From positions 1-64,000 of the forward strand of contig CABUIY010000003.1 in NCBI GenBank assembly GCA_902491765.1: a stretch of DNA of 64,000 bases, given 5' to 3'. The stretch is from an uncultured Collinsella sp. (lineage in GTDB: Bacteria > Actinomycetota > Coriobacteriia > Coriobacteriales > Coriobacteriaceae). This document shows positions 50,795-62,394 of this stretch, one piece after another. Under the pieces are notes generated by a model that saw nothing but the letters and a program-made list of their open reading frames with translations, ran no database searches and had not been told where the DNA came from. The position numbers were made by a program, and so were the translations under genes. Position 1 is the stretch's first letter. Every line of letters starts with the position of its first letter.

Positions 50795-50830
50795 AAAGCG
50801 TGGCCGAGGGCTTGGGTCCCTGACCACGCT
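50795..50830 (-). terminator. Terminator of citrate synthase
   Basis: On the minus strand AGCGTGG pairs with CCACGCT (50824-50830 and 50799-50805), followed by TTTTATG. Confidence 0.75.
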
Positions 50831-50853
50831 CGAGTTCTATAACGGTCCGCGTC

Positions 50854-52272
50854 CTAGCGGTCGGCGAGCGGCTTGTACTCCAGCGGCTCGATCACCGGAC
50901 GATAGGCGGGGCGGATGATACGGTGCGCGCAGAAGAGCTCTTCCATGCGGTGCGCCGACCAGCCGGCCATGCGGGCGACGGCGAATAGCGGCGTAAAGAG
51001 CGTCTCGGGCACGCCGAGCATCTTGTAGATAAAGCCCGTGTACAGGTCGATGTTGGCGCAGATGGGCTTGGTCATGCCGTGGTCGCGCATCACCTGCGGT
51101 GCCAGGTGCTCGATGCGCTCGATGAGCGCGAACTCCTCGCCCAAGTCCTTCTTGGCGGCAAGCGTGCGCGCGTAACGGCGGCACACCTCGGCGCGCGGGT
51201 CGCTGAGCGTATAGACGGCGTGGCCCATGCCGTAGATGAGGCCCGTGCCGTCGAAGGCCTGCTTGTCGAGGATCTTGCCCAGGTAGGCCGCGACCTCGTC
51301 CTCGTCCTCCCAGTTGGAGACATGCGCGCGGATGTCCTCGTGCATAGACACGACCTTGGCATTGGCGCCGCCGTGGCGCGGGCCCTTGAGCGAGCCGATA
51401 GCCGCGGCGTAGGCGGAATACGGGTCGGTGGCCGAAGACGACAGCACGCGGCAAGCGAAGGTGGAGTTGTTGCCGCCGCCGTGCTCGGCATGCAGCATGA
51501 GCATAACGTCGAGCAGCATCGCCTCATCGCGGGTGAACGCCATGCCGCCGCGCAGGACCTGTAGGATGGTCTCGGCGGTGGAGAGGCCGGGTGTGGGGTG
51601 CGGTACATGAACCTCGGAGCCGCGGCGCTTGGCGACCGAGGCCATATGCGCGAAGGCGGCGATGCGGGGGAGACGGGCGAGCATGGAGATGGCGACGTCG
51701 ATTTCGTGCTCGGGTGTAATGGCGTCGGGCTCGGCGTCGAAGGCGTAGAGCAGCAGCACGGCGCGCTGAAGCACATTCATGATGCTCGACAACACCGTGG
51801 TCATGGGGAACTCGCGGACGTATTCGTCGCTCAGATGTCTAAAGGCACCTAGGCGCTCGCAGAAGCCGTCGAGCTCTTCCTTGTTGGGCAGCGAACCCGT
51901 GATAAGCAGATAGGCGACTTCTTCGTAGCCGTAGCGATTCTCCGCCTGGGCATTGTTGACCAGATCCTCGATGCTGTAGCCGCGAAGCGTGAGCTTGCCC
52001 TGATCGGGCACGACCTTTCCGTCGACCTTGTTGTAGCCGTGCACATCCGAGATACGAGTGAGGCCCGCGACCACGCCCGAGCCGTCGGCATTGCGCAGGC
52101 CGCGCTTGACGTTATGCTCGACGAACAGACCCTCGTCATACGGATTAGTCGGCATGCCGTGGTAGAGGTTTTCGCTCTCGGGCGAAATCTGGCGGCTTGC
52201 CTCGTAATCCAGGACCAGGCGGCTCAGGTGGTCGTCGAAGCGGTAGTAGATTTTCTTGGCGTCGTAGGCCAT
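50854..52272 (-). CDS. gltA: Citrate synthase
   Basis: 472 residues. Catalytic motifs: HAEHGGGNNSTF, GPRHGGANAKV (His), GMGHAVYT (His) and the C-terminal NIDLYTGFIYKMLG with Asp, then ARMAGWSAH. It condenses oxaloacetate and acetyl-CoA; a methylcitrate activity cannot be excluded. No other TCA genes are nearby, consistent with a biosynthetic role to glutamate in an anaerobe. A 77-bp gap separates it from the ACT gene upstream. Confidence 0.92.
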   Translation of the reverse strand: MAYDAKKIYYRFDDHLSRLVLDYEASRQISPESENLYHGMPTNPYDEGLFVEHNVKRGLRNADGSGVVAGLTRISDVHGYNKVDGKVVPDQGKLTLRGYSIEDLVNNAQAENRYGYEEVAYLLITGSLPNKEELDGFCERLGAFRHLSDEYVREFPMTTVLSSIMNVLQRAVLLLYAFDAEPDAITPEHEIDVAISMLARLPRIAAFAHMASVAKRRGSEVHVPHPTPGLSTAETILQVLRGGMAFTRDEAMLLDVMLMLHAEHGGGNNSTFACRVLSSSATDPYSAYAAAIGSLKGPRHGGANAKVVSMHEDIRAHVSNWEDEDEVAAYLGKILDKQAFDGTGLIYGMGHAVYTLSDPRAEVCRRYARTLAAKKDLGEEFALIERIEHLAPQVMRDHGMTKPICANIDLYTGFIYKMLGVPETLFTPLFAVARMAGWSAHRMEELFCAHRIIRPAYRPVIEPLEYKPLADR

Positions 52273-52349
52273 GCGCGCTCCTCTCCGGGCCGCGTCGGGG
52301 TGACTTGCATGGGCATGCGCGCGTCAGGCTATCCCCAGCGGCTTGCTCG

Positions 52350-52637
52350 CTACAGGCGGTACATAAAGTTGAAGACGTCCTCGCGCTGGATGGACACGTT
52401 GACGCCCGAAAGCTCGCCGGCCTCGGCCAGCGCCTTCTGCAGCTCGGCGAAGTCGAGCTTGGACTCGGCGGTATCGGCCAGCATGGTCATGGTGAAGATG
52501 TCCTCGATAATGGACTGCGTGATGTCGCGGATGTCGACGTTGGCCTCGCCTAGGACACGGGTGACGCCGGCGACGATGCCGGGGCGGTTCTTGCCAAGGA
52601 CGGTGATGACGATACGGGAGGACGAGATCTCGGCCAT
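52350..52637 (-). CDS. ACT-domain protein (UPF0237-type)
   Basis: 95 residues forming one ACT domain and a short tail: RIVITVLGKNRPGIVAGVTRVLGEANVDI then ITQSIIEDIFTMTM. Such proteins bind small ligands, often amino acids, and act as sensors. It is upstream of citrate synthase in the same direction and may be co-transcribed. Ligand unknown. Confidence 0.88.
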   Translation of the reverse strand: MAEISSSRIVITVLGKNRPGIVAGVTRVLGEANVDIRDITQSIIEDIFTMTMLADTAESKLDFAELQKALAEAGELSGVNVSIQREDVFNFMYRL

Positions 52638-52830
52638 GGGAAACCCTTTCGCGTGGTTGCGGCGCGCGCGGGGCGCTCCGCTACGGTACAGTGTTCATCA
52701 TTGTACCCGTCTGGCACCAAAAGGGGTGTGCTTACTGCGGCGTTACACGTCTGCAACATGGGCGAAGGGGCGACAGGGTGCGTGTCCGCTGCGGTTGGCC
52801 ACGCCGCGTTGCACAAAGACCGTGAACCTT

Positions 52831-52859
52831 TTGTGGGACGCGCGGCGCCGTGGTACCAT
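52831..52859 (+). promoter_or_regulatory. Promoter of rpmE
   Basis: TTGTGG (52831-52836), 17-bp spacer, TACCAT (52854-52859), 85 bp before the rpmE start. Confidence 0.55.
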
Positions 52860-52943
52860 AGCCAAGTTTGTTGTCTTGGTCGGAAACCAAGACGCCTTAT
52901 GCGCTGATCGGTAACCAGCGCCTGACTAATAAGGAGTCCTACC

Positions 52944-53369
52944 ATGAAGCAGGGTATCCATCCCCAGTATGTCGAGTGCACGGTGACGTGCTCCTGCGGC
53001 AACACCTTCAAGACGCACGCTACCGTGTCCGAGATGAAGGTCGAGCTTTGCAACGAGTGCCACCCGTTCTACACCGGCCAGCAGAAGTTCGTCGACACCG
53101 GTGGACGCGTCCAGCGCTTCGCCGACAAGTTCGGTGGCGCCGCTGCCGCCCAGCTCAAGAAGGCCGAGGAGGCCAAGGCTGCCAAGGCCGCCAAGGCTGC
53201 TGAGGCCGAGGCCGCTCGCAAGGCTGCCGCTGAGGCTAAGGCTGCCGAGAAGGCTAAGCGTGCTGCTAAGTTTGCCGAGGAGGCTGCCAAGCAGGCCGCC
53301 GAGGCTCCCGCAGAGGCTCCCGTCGAGGAGGCCGCTGCCGAGGCCGAGACCACCGAGGCTGCTGAGTAA
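52944..53369 (+). CDS. rpmE: Ribosomal protein bL31 with long alanine-rich tail
   Basis: 141 residues, about twice the usual ~70. The core (1-70) has MKQGIHPQYVECTVTCSCGN and LCNECHPFYTGQQKFVDTGG, with the CxC/CxxC zinc set of the zinc-dependent form. From about residue 72 the rest is Ala/Lys/Glu (KKAEEAKAAKAAKAAEAEAA, then APAEAPVEEAAAEAE), basic first and acidic last. The tail is real reading frame up to a stop and terminator. Its role is unknown. Confidence 0.95.
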   Translation: MKQGIHPQYVECTVTCSCGNTFKTHATVSEMKVELCNECHPFYTGQQKFVDTGGRVQRFADKFGGAAAAQLKKAEEAKAAKAAKAAEAEAARKAAAEAKAAEKAKRAAKFAEEAAKQAAEAPAEAPVEEAAAEAETTEAAE

Positions 53370-53406
53370 ATAGCTCGCCGCGGAATCGCTCGCATTCATG
53401 GCATGA

Positions 53407-53446
53407 GGGCCGTGCATCCATTTGGGTGCACGGCCCTTTTCTTTTT
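53407..53446 (+). terminator. Intrinsic terminator of rpmE
   Basis: GGGCCGTGCA and TGCACGGCCC form a perfect 10-bp stem, then TTTTCTTTTT. The following ~230 bp before secA has no gene that I can support; a TACAAT near 53610 could be a -10. Confidence 0.93.
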
Positions 53447-53676
53447 GATTAGTACAAACTAACCTGTCCCCATGGCATCAAATGGCGGAGAGGCGGCGTT
53501 TGCCCAGATAAACCCTCCAAAATTAACCTATCCCATTGTGGCAGGTTGGTCGTAGTTATTACGTGGCGGTCGAGCTCGACCGTATAGGCCGCGCCTTGTT
53601 TGGCTAAAGTACAATCATCTGTGTTTAACTCGCCCGCAGCTGCACGGCGTGGGCGATGGCCAAAAAGGAAAACCAC

Positions 53677-56483
<2,807 letters not shown>

Positions 56484-56484
<1 letters not shown>

Positions 56485-57632
56485 TGGCTGAGGCTTTAGA
56501 GATAACGCCCGCCGAGCTGGACGCGTTCGCGGACCGGCTCGGCGAGGTCGAGTCGTATCTCCACCTGGACGAGAAGCGTACCCGTGTGACCGAGCTCGAG
56601 GCCAAAAGCGTTGCCCCTGGCTTTTGGGATGACGCCGACGCCGCCCGTGCCACCATGGAGGAGATCGCGCGTACCAAGGAAGATATCGCTGCCGTGGACA
56701 CCGCGCGCGGCGAGCTTTCCGATGCCCGCGCCGCGCTGGAGCTTGTCGAGGAGATGGGGGATGACCCCGACGCCGTCGCCCTTCGCGAGGAGGCTACAGC
56801 CACGGCTGAGCGCCTGGCCCGTGCTATCGATGAGCTTGAGCTTTCGAGCTGGTTTACCGGTGAGTTCGATCACGGCGATGCCATCGTGACTATCAAGCCC
56901 GGACAGGGTGGTCTGGAGGCCCAGGACTGGACCTTCATGCTCTTTAAGATGTACATGAAGTACTGCCAGCGTCGCGGCTGGAAGGTCACCATCAACGACT
57001 GTCCCGCGGCCGAGGTCATCGGCATCGACCGCGCGACCTTTACCGTCGAGGGCAAGGACGCATTTGGCATGCTGCGCGCCGAGGCCGGCGTCCACCGCTT
57101 GGTTCGCATTAGCCCCACCGACGACAAGAAGCGCCGCCAGACCACGTTTGCCGGCGTCGAGGTCATCCCCGTGCTACCCGATGATATCGACATCGAGATC
57201 AGTCCCGACGACATCCGCGTGGACGTATACCACGCGAGCGGCCCGGGCGGTCAGGGCGTCAACACCACCGACTCCGCCGTGCGCGTGACGCATTTCCCCA
57301 GCGGCATTGTGGTCACCTGCCAAAACGAGCGCAGCCAGATCCAGAACAAGGCCGCGTGCATGCAGATCCTCAAGGCTCGCCTATACGAGATTGAGCTCGA
57401 GAAGCGTGCCGAGGCGCTCGATGAGATTCGCGGACCCAAGACCACGATTGGTTTTGGCAACCAGATTCGCAGCTACGTGCTCTACCCGTACCAGATGGTC
57501 AAGGACCTACGCACGGGCGTGGAGACCAGCAATGTCGAGGCCGTTCTTGACGATGGCGACCTGGACCCGTTTGTTATTGGCTACCATCGCTGGGCCACCG
57601 GCAACGCCGATGCAGAAGGCTCGGAGGTCTAA
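56484..57632 (+). CDS. prfB: Peptide chain release factor 2
   Basis: 382 residues. GGQ is at 255-257 (ASGPGGQGVN). The tripeptide that reads the stop codon in RF2, normally SPF, is here SPT (210-212, RISPTDDKKRRQ); the 45-residue distance to GGQ equals that in E. coli RF2. The frame is continuous, so there is no programmed +1 frameshift. It is translationally coupled to secA, the usual Gram-positive linkage. Confidence 0.93.
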
Positions 57633-57757
57633 AACATCGGGCGGCTTCAAACCGATGCCAAGCCCAACGGTTGGACGGGTTTGTATCCAGAATAAACCCT
57701 GCGCAGGGGTGGTTTTTGTCCGGCGAATCGGTAGAATCGAATACAAGAAGAAGTTCA

Positions 57758-57786
57758 AAGCGCATCCGTTTGGGTGCGCTTTTTTG
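57758..57786 (+). terminator. Terminator-like hairpin just before the YitT gene
   Basis: AGCGCA (57759-57764) pairs with TGCGCT (57775-57780), then TTTTTT. A TAGAAT lies upstream at 57732-57737, so a transcript starting near 57744 would meet this hairpin at once. It may end the secA-prfB transcript, attenuate the next gene, or both. Confidence 0.6.
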
Positions 57787-57797
57787 AGGGAGGCAGC

Positions 57798-58688
57798 ATG
57801 GCATATCGTCTGGACATCAAGCGCATTCTTTCGATGAACTTCTTTCACGACCTGCCCCAGATCATGTTGGGGTGTGCCTTGGCCGCCATCGCGACCGACC
57901 TGTTTTTGATTCCCAATGGTCTTGCCGCCGGTGGCGTTACGGGCCTTGCCACCATTATCCAGGCGGTCGGCGCGGCGCGAGGCGTGTCGCTTCCCGTCGG
58001 TATCCAGACCATCGTGATGAACGCCTTGCTGCTGCTGGTCGTTATGCGCGAGGGCGGCATGTTCTACGTGGTGCAGACCGCGACGGGCTTTGTGCTGCTG
58101 GGCTTCTTTACCGATCTGTTCGCCCCGTTTGTAGCACCTCTGGCGGATGCGGACCTGATGCTTCCCGCCATGTGGGGCGGCATTATTACGGGCATCGGTT
58201 ACGGCATGGTGTTGCGTGCCGGAGCCAACACCGGCGGCTCGGACACGATTGGCCAAATCATTTCGCGTAACACCTCGCTGCCGGTGGGCTCGACCGTCAT
58301 GGCAATCGACGTTGCCGTGTGTGCGCTGTCGGCTCCGGTCTTTTCAATCGAAAACGCACTATATGCAGGCCTTTCGATGGTCATTAGCGGCTACGTGATC
58401 GATGCCGTGGTCGATGGCGGCAACAAACGCCGTATGGTACTCATCATCTCGGATAAGTTCCCTGATATCGCTGCCGATATCATGTATGGCCTGGGTCGTG
58501 GTTGTACCAAGTTTAAGGCGACTGGCATGTATTCGGGTGCCGAGAAGCCGGTGATTATGGTCATCGTGAGCCGTCGAGAGCTCAATACCCTCAAGACGAT
58601 CGTGCGCGAGCGCGATCCTCACGCCATTGTGACGGTCGCTGACGTTACGGAAGCCTTCGGCGAGGGATTCAAGGACATTAGCGCGTAG
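57798..58688 (+). CDS. YitT-family membrane protein
   Basis: 296 residues from ATG 57798 after GGGAGG. Five to six hydrophobic segments in the first 200 residues (IMLGCALAAIATDLFLIPNG, RAGANTGGSDTIGQII) and a cytoplasmic DUF2179-type C-terminus (KATGMYSGAEKPVIMVIVSR). The family is widespread in Firmicutes and Coriobacteria; transport is suspected but unproven. It is a single gene behind a terminator-like hairpin. Confidence 0.85.
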   Translation: MAYRLDIKRILSMNFFHDLPQIMLGCALAAIATDLFLIPNGLAAGGVTGLATIIQAVGAARGVSLPVGIQTIVMNALLLLVVMREGGMFYVVQTATGFVLLGFFTDLFAPFVAPLADADLMLPAMWGGIITGIGYGMVLRAGANTGGSDTIGQIISRNTSLPVGSTVMAIDVAVCALSAPVFSIENALYAGLSMVISGYVIDAVVDGGNKRRMVLIISDKFPDIAADIMYGLGRGCTKFKATGMYSGAEKPVIMVIVSRRELNTLKTIVRERDPHAIVTVADVTEAFGEGFKDISA

Positions 58689-58895
58689 GGTCGACTGCGT
58701 TCCATCCAAAAGACGTTCACATTGATAAACCGTTTCATCAGCGGTTCTGCCTGCTAAATTGTTCAAATAATGATAAAAACTCTGGTAAAGCCATCAGTTT
58801 CCAGCATAATGAATGACGTACGTGCATTGCGGCTGTGTTGGGATTACCTTCGGTGCCGTGCGCATTTTGTCTAATGAGGATGAAAGGAAGGCACA

Positions 58896-59726
58896 ATGAG
58901 CGACGAAGAGCTCAAAAAGGTTGCCAACGAGGTAAGGAAGGGCATCGTCACCGGAGTGCACGCTGCCAAGTCCGGCCATCCGGGCGGTTCGCTCGGCGCT
59001 GCCGACATCATGACCTATCTGTACTTTGAGGAAATGAACGTCGACCCGGCCGATTCCCGCAAGGCCGACCGCGATCGCTTTGTGCTCTCCAAGGGCCACT
59101 GTGCTCCGGGTCTGTACGCCGTGCTCGCCGAGCGCGGGTTCTTCCCCAAGGAGGACCTCGAGACGCTGCGTCATATCGGCAGCCACCTGCAGGGCCATCC
59201 CAACATGAACGACACCCCGGGCGTCGATATGTCCACCGGCTCGCTGGGCCAGGGCATCTCCGCTGCCGTGGGCATGGCGGTTGCCGCCAAGCACTGGGGT
59301 GATACTTACCGCACGTACGCCCTGCTGGGCGATGGCGAGAGCGAGGAGGGCCAGGTCTGGGAGGCCGCCATGTTTGCCGGCAACCAGCAGCTCGATAACC
59401 TCTGCGTGATCGTCGACCACAACGGCCTGCAGATCGACGGCCCCGTCGAGGAGGTCAACGACCCCATGCCACTCGCCGACAAGTTCCGCGCCTTTAAGTT
59501 CCACGTGGTGGAGCTTGCCGACGGCAACGATTTCGACCAGATCCGCGCCGCCTTTGCCGAGGCCCGCGCCACCAAGGGTCAGCCGACCGCCATCATCGCC
59601 GAGACCATGAAGGGCAAGGGCGTTTCCTTTATGGAGAACCAGGTTGGTTGGCACGGCAAGGCCCCCAACGATGAACAGTTTGAGCAGGCCATGGCAGAGC
59701 TCACGGCCGCCGGAGAGGAGCTCTAG
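58896..59726 (+). CDS. Transketolase, N-terminal subunit
   Basis: 276 residues covering the thiamine-diphosphate domain: SGHPGGSLGAADIM, STGSLGQGISAAVGMA and the GDGESEEGQVWEA...N metal/ThDP motif. In this split form the pyrimidine domain is encoded by the next gene, 1 bp away. It shuttles two-carbon units in the pentose phosphate path. GAAAGGAAGG precedes the start. Confidence 0.95.
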   Translation: MSDEELKKVANEVRKGIVTGVHAAKSGHPGGSLGAADIMTYLYFEEMNVDPADSRKADRDRFVLSKGHCAPGLYAVLAERGFFPKEDLETLRHIGSHLQGHPNMNDTPGVDMSTGSLGQGISAAVGMAVAAKHWGDTYRTYALLGDGESEEGQVWEAAMFAGNQQLDNLCVIVDHNGLQIDGPVEEVNDPMPLADKFRAFKFHVVELADGNDFDQIRAAFAEARATKGQPTAIIAETMKGKGVSFMENQVGWHGKAPNDEQFEQAMAELTAAGEEL

Positions 59727-59727
59727 G

Positions 59728-60669
59728 ATGGCAGACGTCAAGAAAATCGCCACGCGTGTAAGCTACGGCGAGGCCCTCGTCGAGCTCGCCAACGAGCACG
59801 ATGACTTTGTGGTCCTCGACGCCGACCTGGCCGCCGCCACGCAGACCGGCAAATTTAAGGCCGCATGCCCCGACCGCTTCTTCGACGTGGGTATCGCCGA
59901 GAGCAACCTGATGGGTGTTGCCGCCGGTATCGCGACCACCGGTCGTGTTGCCTTCGCGAGCACCTTTGCCATGTTCGCTGCCGGTCGCGCCTTTGAGCAG
60001 GTCCGTAACTCCATCGGCTACCCGCACCTTAACGTTAAGATCGGTGCCACGCACGCCGGTATCTCGGTGGGCGAGGATGGCGCCACGCACCAGTGCTGCG
60101 AGGATATCGCCCTCATGCGCGTCATCCCCGGCATGACCGTGATTGTTCCCGCCGACGACGTGGAGGCCCGCGCCGTGACGCGCGCCGCCTACGAGTGCGA
60201 CGGTCCGGTGTACATGCGCTTCGCTCGTTTGGCCTCGCCGGTTATCAACGACCCCGAGACCTACAAGTTCGAGTTGGGTAAGGGCATTGTCATGCGCGAG
60301 GGCGCCGATGTGACCATCATTGCCTGCGGCCTGATGGTCGGCGAGGCTCTCGAGGCCGCCGAGCAGCTCGCTGCCGAGGGCATCGACGCCGAGGTCATCA
60401 ACATGCACACCATCAAGCCCATCGATGCCGACCTGATCGTCAAGAGCGCCACCAAGACCGGTCACGTCGTGACCGTCGAGGAGCACTCTGTGATCGGTGG
60501 CCTGGGCAGCGCCGTTGCCGACGTCCTGTGCGAGCAGTGCCCGACGTCGCTCAAGAAGATCGGCGTCAACGACACCTTCGGTGAGTCTGGCCCGGGTGCC
60601 GAGCTCTTGCACAAGTATGGCCTGGACGCCGCCAACATCGTGGCGACCACCAAGGAGTTCTTGGCATAA
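59728..60669 (+). CDS. Transketolase, C-terminal subunit
   Basis: 313 residues from ATG 59728. It holds the pyrimidine-binding domain (DADLAAATQTGKFKAACPDRFFDVGIAES, THAGISVGEDGATHQ) and the C-terminal domain (VTVEEHSVIGGLGSAVA). It pairs with the upstream subunit to make a full transketolase. Start GGAGAGGAG lies inside the first gene. Ends before a strong terminator. Confidence 0.95.
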   Translation: MADVKKIATRVSYGEALVELANEHDDFVVLDADLAAATQTGKFKAACPDRFFDVGIAESNLMGVAAGIATTGRVAFASTFAMFAAGRAFEQVRNSIGYPHLNVKIGATHAGISVGEDGATHQCCEDIALMRVIPGMTVIVPADDVEARAVTRAAYECDGPVYMRFARLASPVINDPETYKFELGKGIVMREGADVTIIACGLMVGEALEAAEQLAAEGIDAEVINMHTIKPIDADLIVKSATKTGHVVTVEEHSVIGGLGSAVADVLCEQCPTSLKKIGVNDTFGESGPGAELLHKYGLDAANIVATTKEFLA

Positions 60670-60718
60670 GGCAAGGCGGATCTCAAGGACTGCTTCGCCA
60701 GAACTATGGAAACCCGGC

Positions 60719-60745
60719 AGGGGCGCTCTCTTGGAGAGCGCCCCT
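60719..60745 (+). terminator. Hairpin terminator of the transketolase genes
   Basis: AGGGGCGCTCTC (60719-60730) and GAGAGCGCCCCT (60734-60745) are a perfect 12-bp stem with a 3-nt loop, followed by GTTTC. It abuts hairpin copy 3. Confidence 0.85.
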
Positions 60746-60750
60746 GTTTC

Positions 60751-60817
60751 AGTTGCGGTGAAATAGGGACTGATTAGACCTTTTAACTGGTAAAACAGTC
60801 CCTATTTCACCGCAACT
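60751..60817. repeat. 67-bp hairpin element, copy 3
   Basis: Arms AGTTGCGGTGAAATAGGGAC... and its inverse at 60796-60817. Relative to copy 1 a C-G pair in the stem has become G-C (ATACGG/CCGTAT to ATAGGG/CCCTAT). Confidence 0.88.
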
Positions 60818-60947
60818 TATGAAGACGCCCCTCAAGCACGGTCCCATCAGGGAAAAGGGCATATATCGACAAAGCGCAATTCAGACCCTTCCAACTTTGT
60901 ATATGCAGCACCCCAAGTAAAACGCGGCGACCCCTTAGTTACCGCAG

Positions 60948-61069
60948 GCCGGACACAGGGCTACTCTCCAAATCTTTCCGCAGGACGGAGGAGCCCCCGC
61001 AGCGCGAAGCGCGCAGCGGGGGCTCCGACATGTCCGAGGACGATTTGGAGAGTAACCCTGTGCCCGGCC
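60948..61069. repeat. 122-bp inverted repeat upstream of ftsE
   Basis: Outer 28-bp arms at 60948-60975 and 61042-61069 (CAGGGCTACTCTCCAAATC and GATTTGGAGAGTAACCCTG ends) differ at two positions, both G-U pairs if the minus strand is transcribed. An inner GGAGCCCC...GGGGCTCC stem is nested. The gap 60670-61173 otherwise holds the terminator, copy 3 and the ftsE leader; I see no gene in it. Confidence 0.8.
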
Positions 61070-61173
61070 GACGGGATCCCTAAGCACGCCATGCTTCTTA
61101 TGTGCAGCAAAGCTAATACTGCTAAAATACAAAGCGCTCATGTAGTTTAAACGCACGACGATAAGGAGCACCA

Positions 61174-62394
61174 GTGGGTAACCACTTCCGTACCTCCGGT
61201 GCGGGCGATGATGCCCCCAAGACGCAGGCAGGCGTCCAGGGCAGTCGTTTCGCCACTCCGGATTCAGAGGGCCAGCCTGTTGCTCAGGCCCCCGCTCAGC
61301 CGGCAGATCAGGCACAGCCGGCATCCGATCCCTTTGCCTACAATCCAACCAGCGATGTCGCGCTTTCCGGCACGGCGGGTTTTGAGCCCGTTCAGGCCGT
61401 GACCGCTCGCGTGGAGCAGCCTCAGGCTGGTGCCGCCACGCCGCAGCCTACCATGGCCGGCATTCCCGACCCCTTGGCCCCTGCGACGCCGGCTCCTCAG
61501 CCTGCGCAGTCCGGTCTCTTTGCCGCTATTCCCGACCCCACGCAGCCTGCTGCCCCGGTGGTCGAGAGCGATCAGGCAGCCGAGGTCGCAAGCCTCGATA
61601 ACGCGCTCAACAACCCCGATTTTACGTCGGTGTTTGCGCCCATCGATCCGCAGGCCAGCCGCAAGAAGATGGCCAAGCAGGCCGGTGTCGAGCCCGTCAT
61701 CCTTATGGAGCATGTCACCAAGATCTATCCGGCACAGCCTAACAAGCCTGCACTCGACGACATCAACATCGAGATCTATCCGGGCGAGTTCGTCTTCCTG
61801 GTCGGTCACTCCGGCTCGGGTAAGACCACGCTGCTGTCGACGCTCAACCGCGACGTCAAGCCGACGAGCGGCCGCATCCTGGTTGCCGGTCAGGACCTCA
61901 TGAAGATCAAGAACCGTAAGGTTCCGTTCCTGCGCCGCCAGATTGGCGCCGTGTTCCAGGACTTTAAGCTTCTGCCGCAAAAGACCGCCTACGAAAACGT
62001 GGCGTTTGCCCTGCAGTGCATCGGCAAGCCCAAGGGCGTCATTCGCAGCCAGGTGCCCGAGGTGCTGCGCCTGGTCGGTCTGGCCGATCAGATGGACTCG
62101 CTGCCCGACCAGCTTTCCGGTGGCGAGCAGCAGCGCGTTGCCGTCGCCCGTGCTATGGTCAACCGTCCGCCGCTGCTGATCTGCGACGAGCCCACGGGCA
62201 ACCTCGACCCGGCGATCTCGCTGGGCATCATGAAGCTGCTTGAGCGTATTAACCGCACCGGCACCACCGTGATCGTCGCCACGCACGACCGCGAGATGGT
62301 CGATAGCATGCACCGTCGCGTGATCGCCCTCGAGGGCGGCCACGTCATCCGCGACCAGGAGAGGGGAGGTTACGGCAACTATGGCACCAACTAA
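61174..62394 (+). CDS. ftsE: FtsE cell-division ABC ATPase with long N-terminal extension
   Basis: 406 residues against ~225 usual. The GTG start at 61174 has AAGGAG at the right distance. Residues 1-170 are Ala/Pro/Gln-rich and probably disordered (PAQPADQAQPASDPFAYN and similar). The ABC domain starts near 172: Walker A GHSGSGKTT (about 211), LSGGEQQRVAVARAMV and Walker B LLICDEPTGNLD. With FtsX it regulates peptidoglycan hydrolases at division. It overlaps ftsX by 14 bp. Confidence 0.93.
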   Translation: MGNHFRTSGAGDDAPKTQAGVQGSRFATPDSEGQPVAQAPAQPADQAQPASDPFAYNPTSDVALSGTAGFEPVQAVTARVEQPQAGAATPQPTMAGIPDPLAPATPAPQPAQSGLFAAIPDPTQPAAPVVESDQAAEVASLDNALNNPDFTSVFAPIDPQASRKKMAKQAGVEPVILMEHVTKIYPAQPNKPALDDINIEIYPGEFVFLVGHSGSGKTTLLSTLNRDVKPTSGRILVAGQDLMKIKNRKVPFLRRQIGAVFQDFKLLPQKTAYENVAFALQCIGKPKGVIRSQVPEVLRLVGLADQMDSLPDQLSGGEQQRVAVARAMVNRPPLLICDEPTGNLDPAISLGIMKLLERINRTGTTVIVATHDREMVDSMHRRVIALEGGHVIRDQERGGYGNYGTN

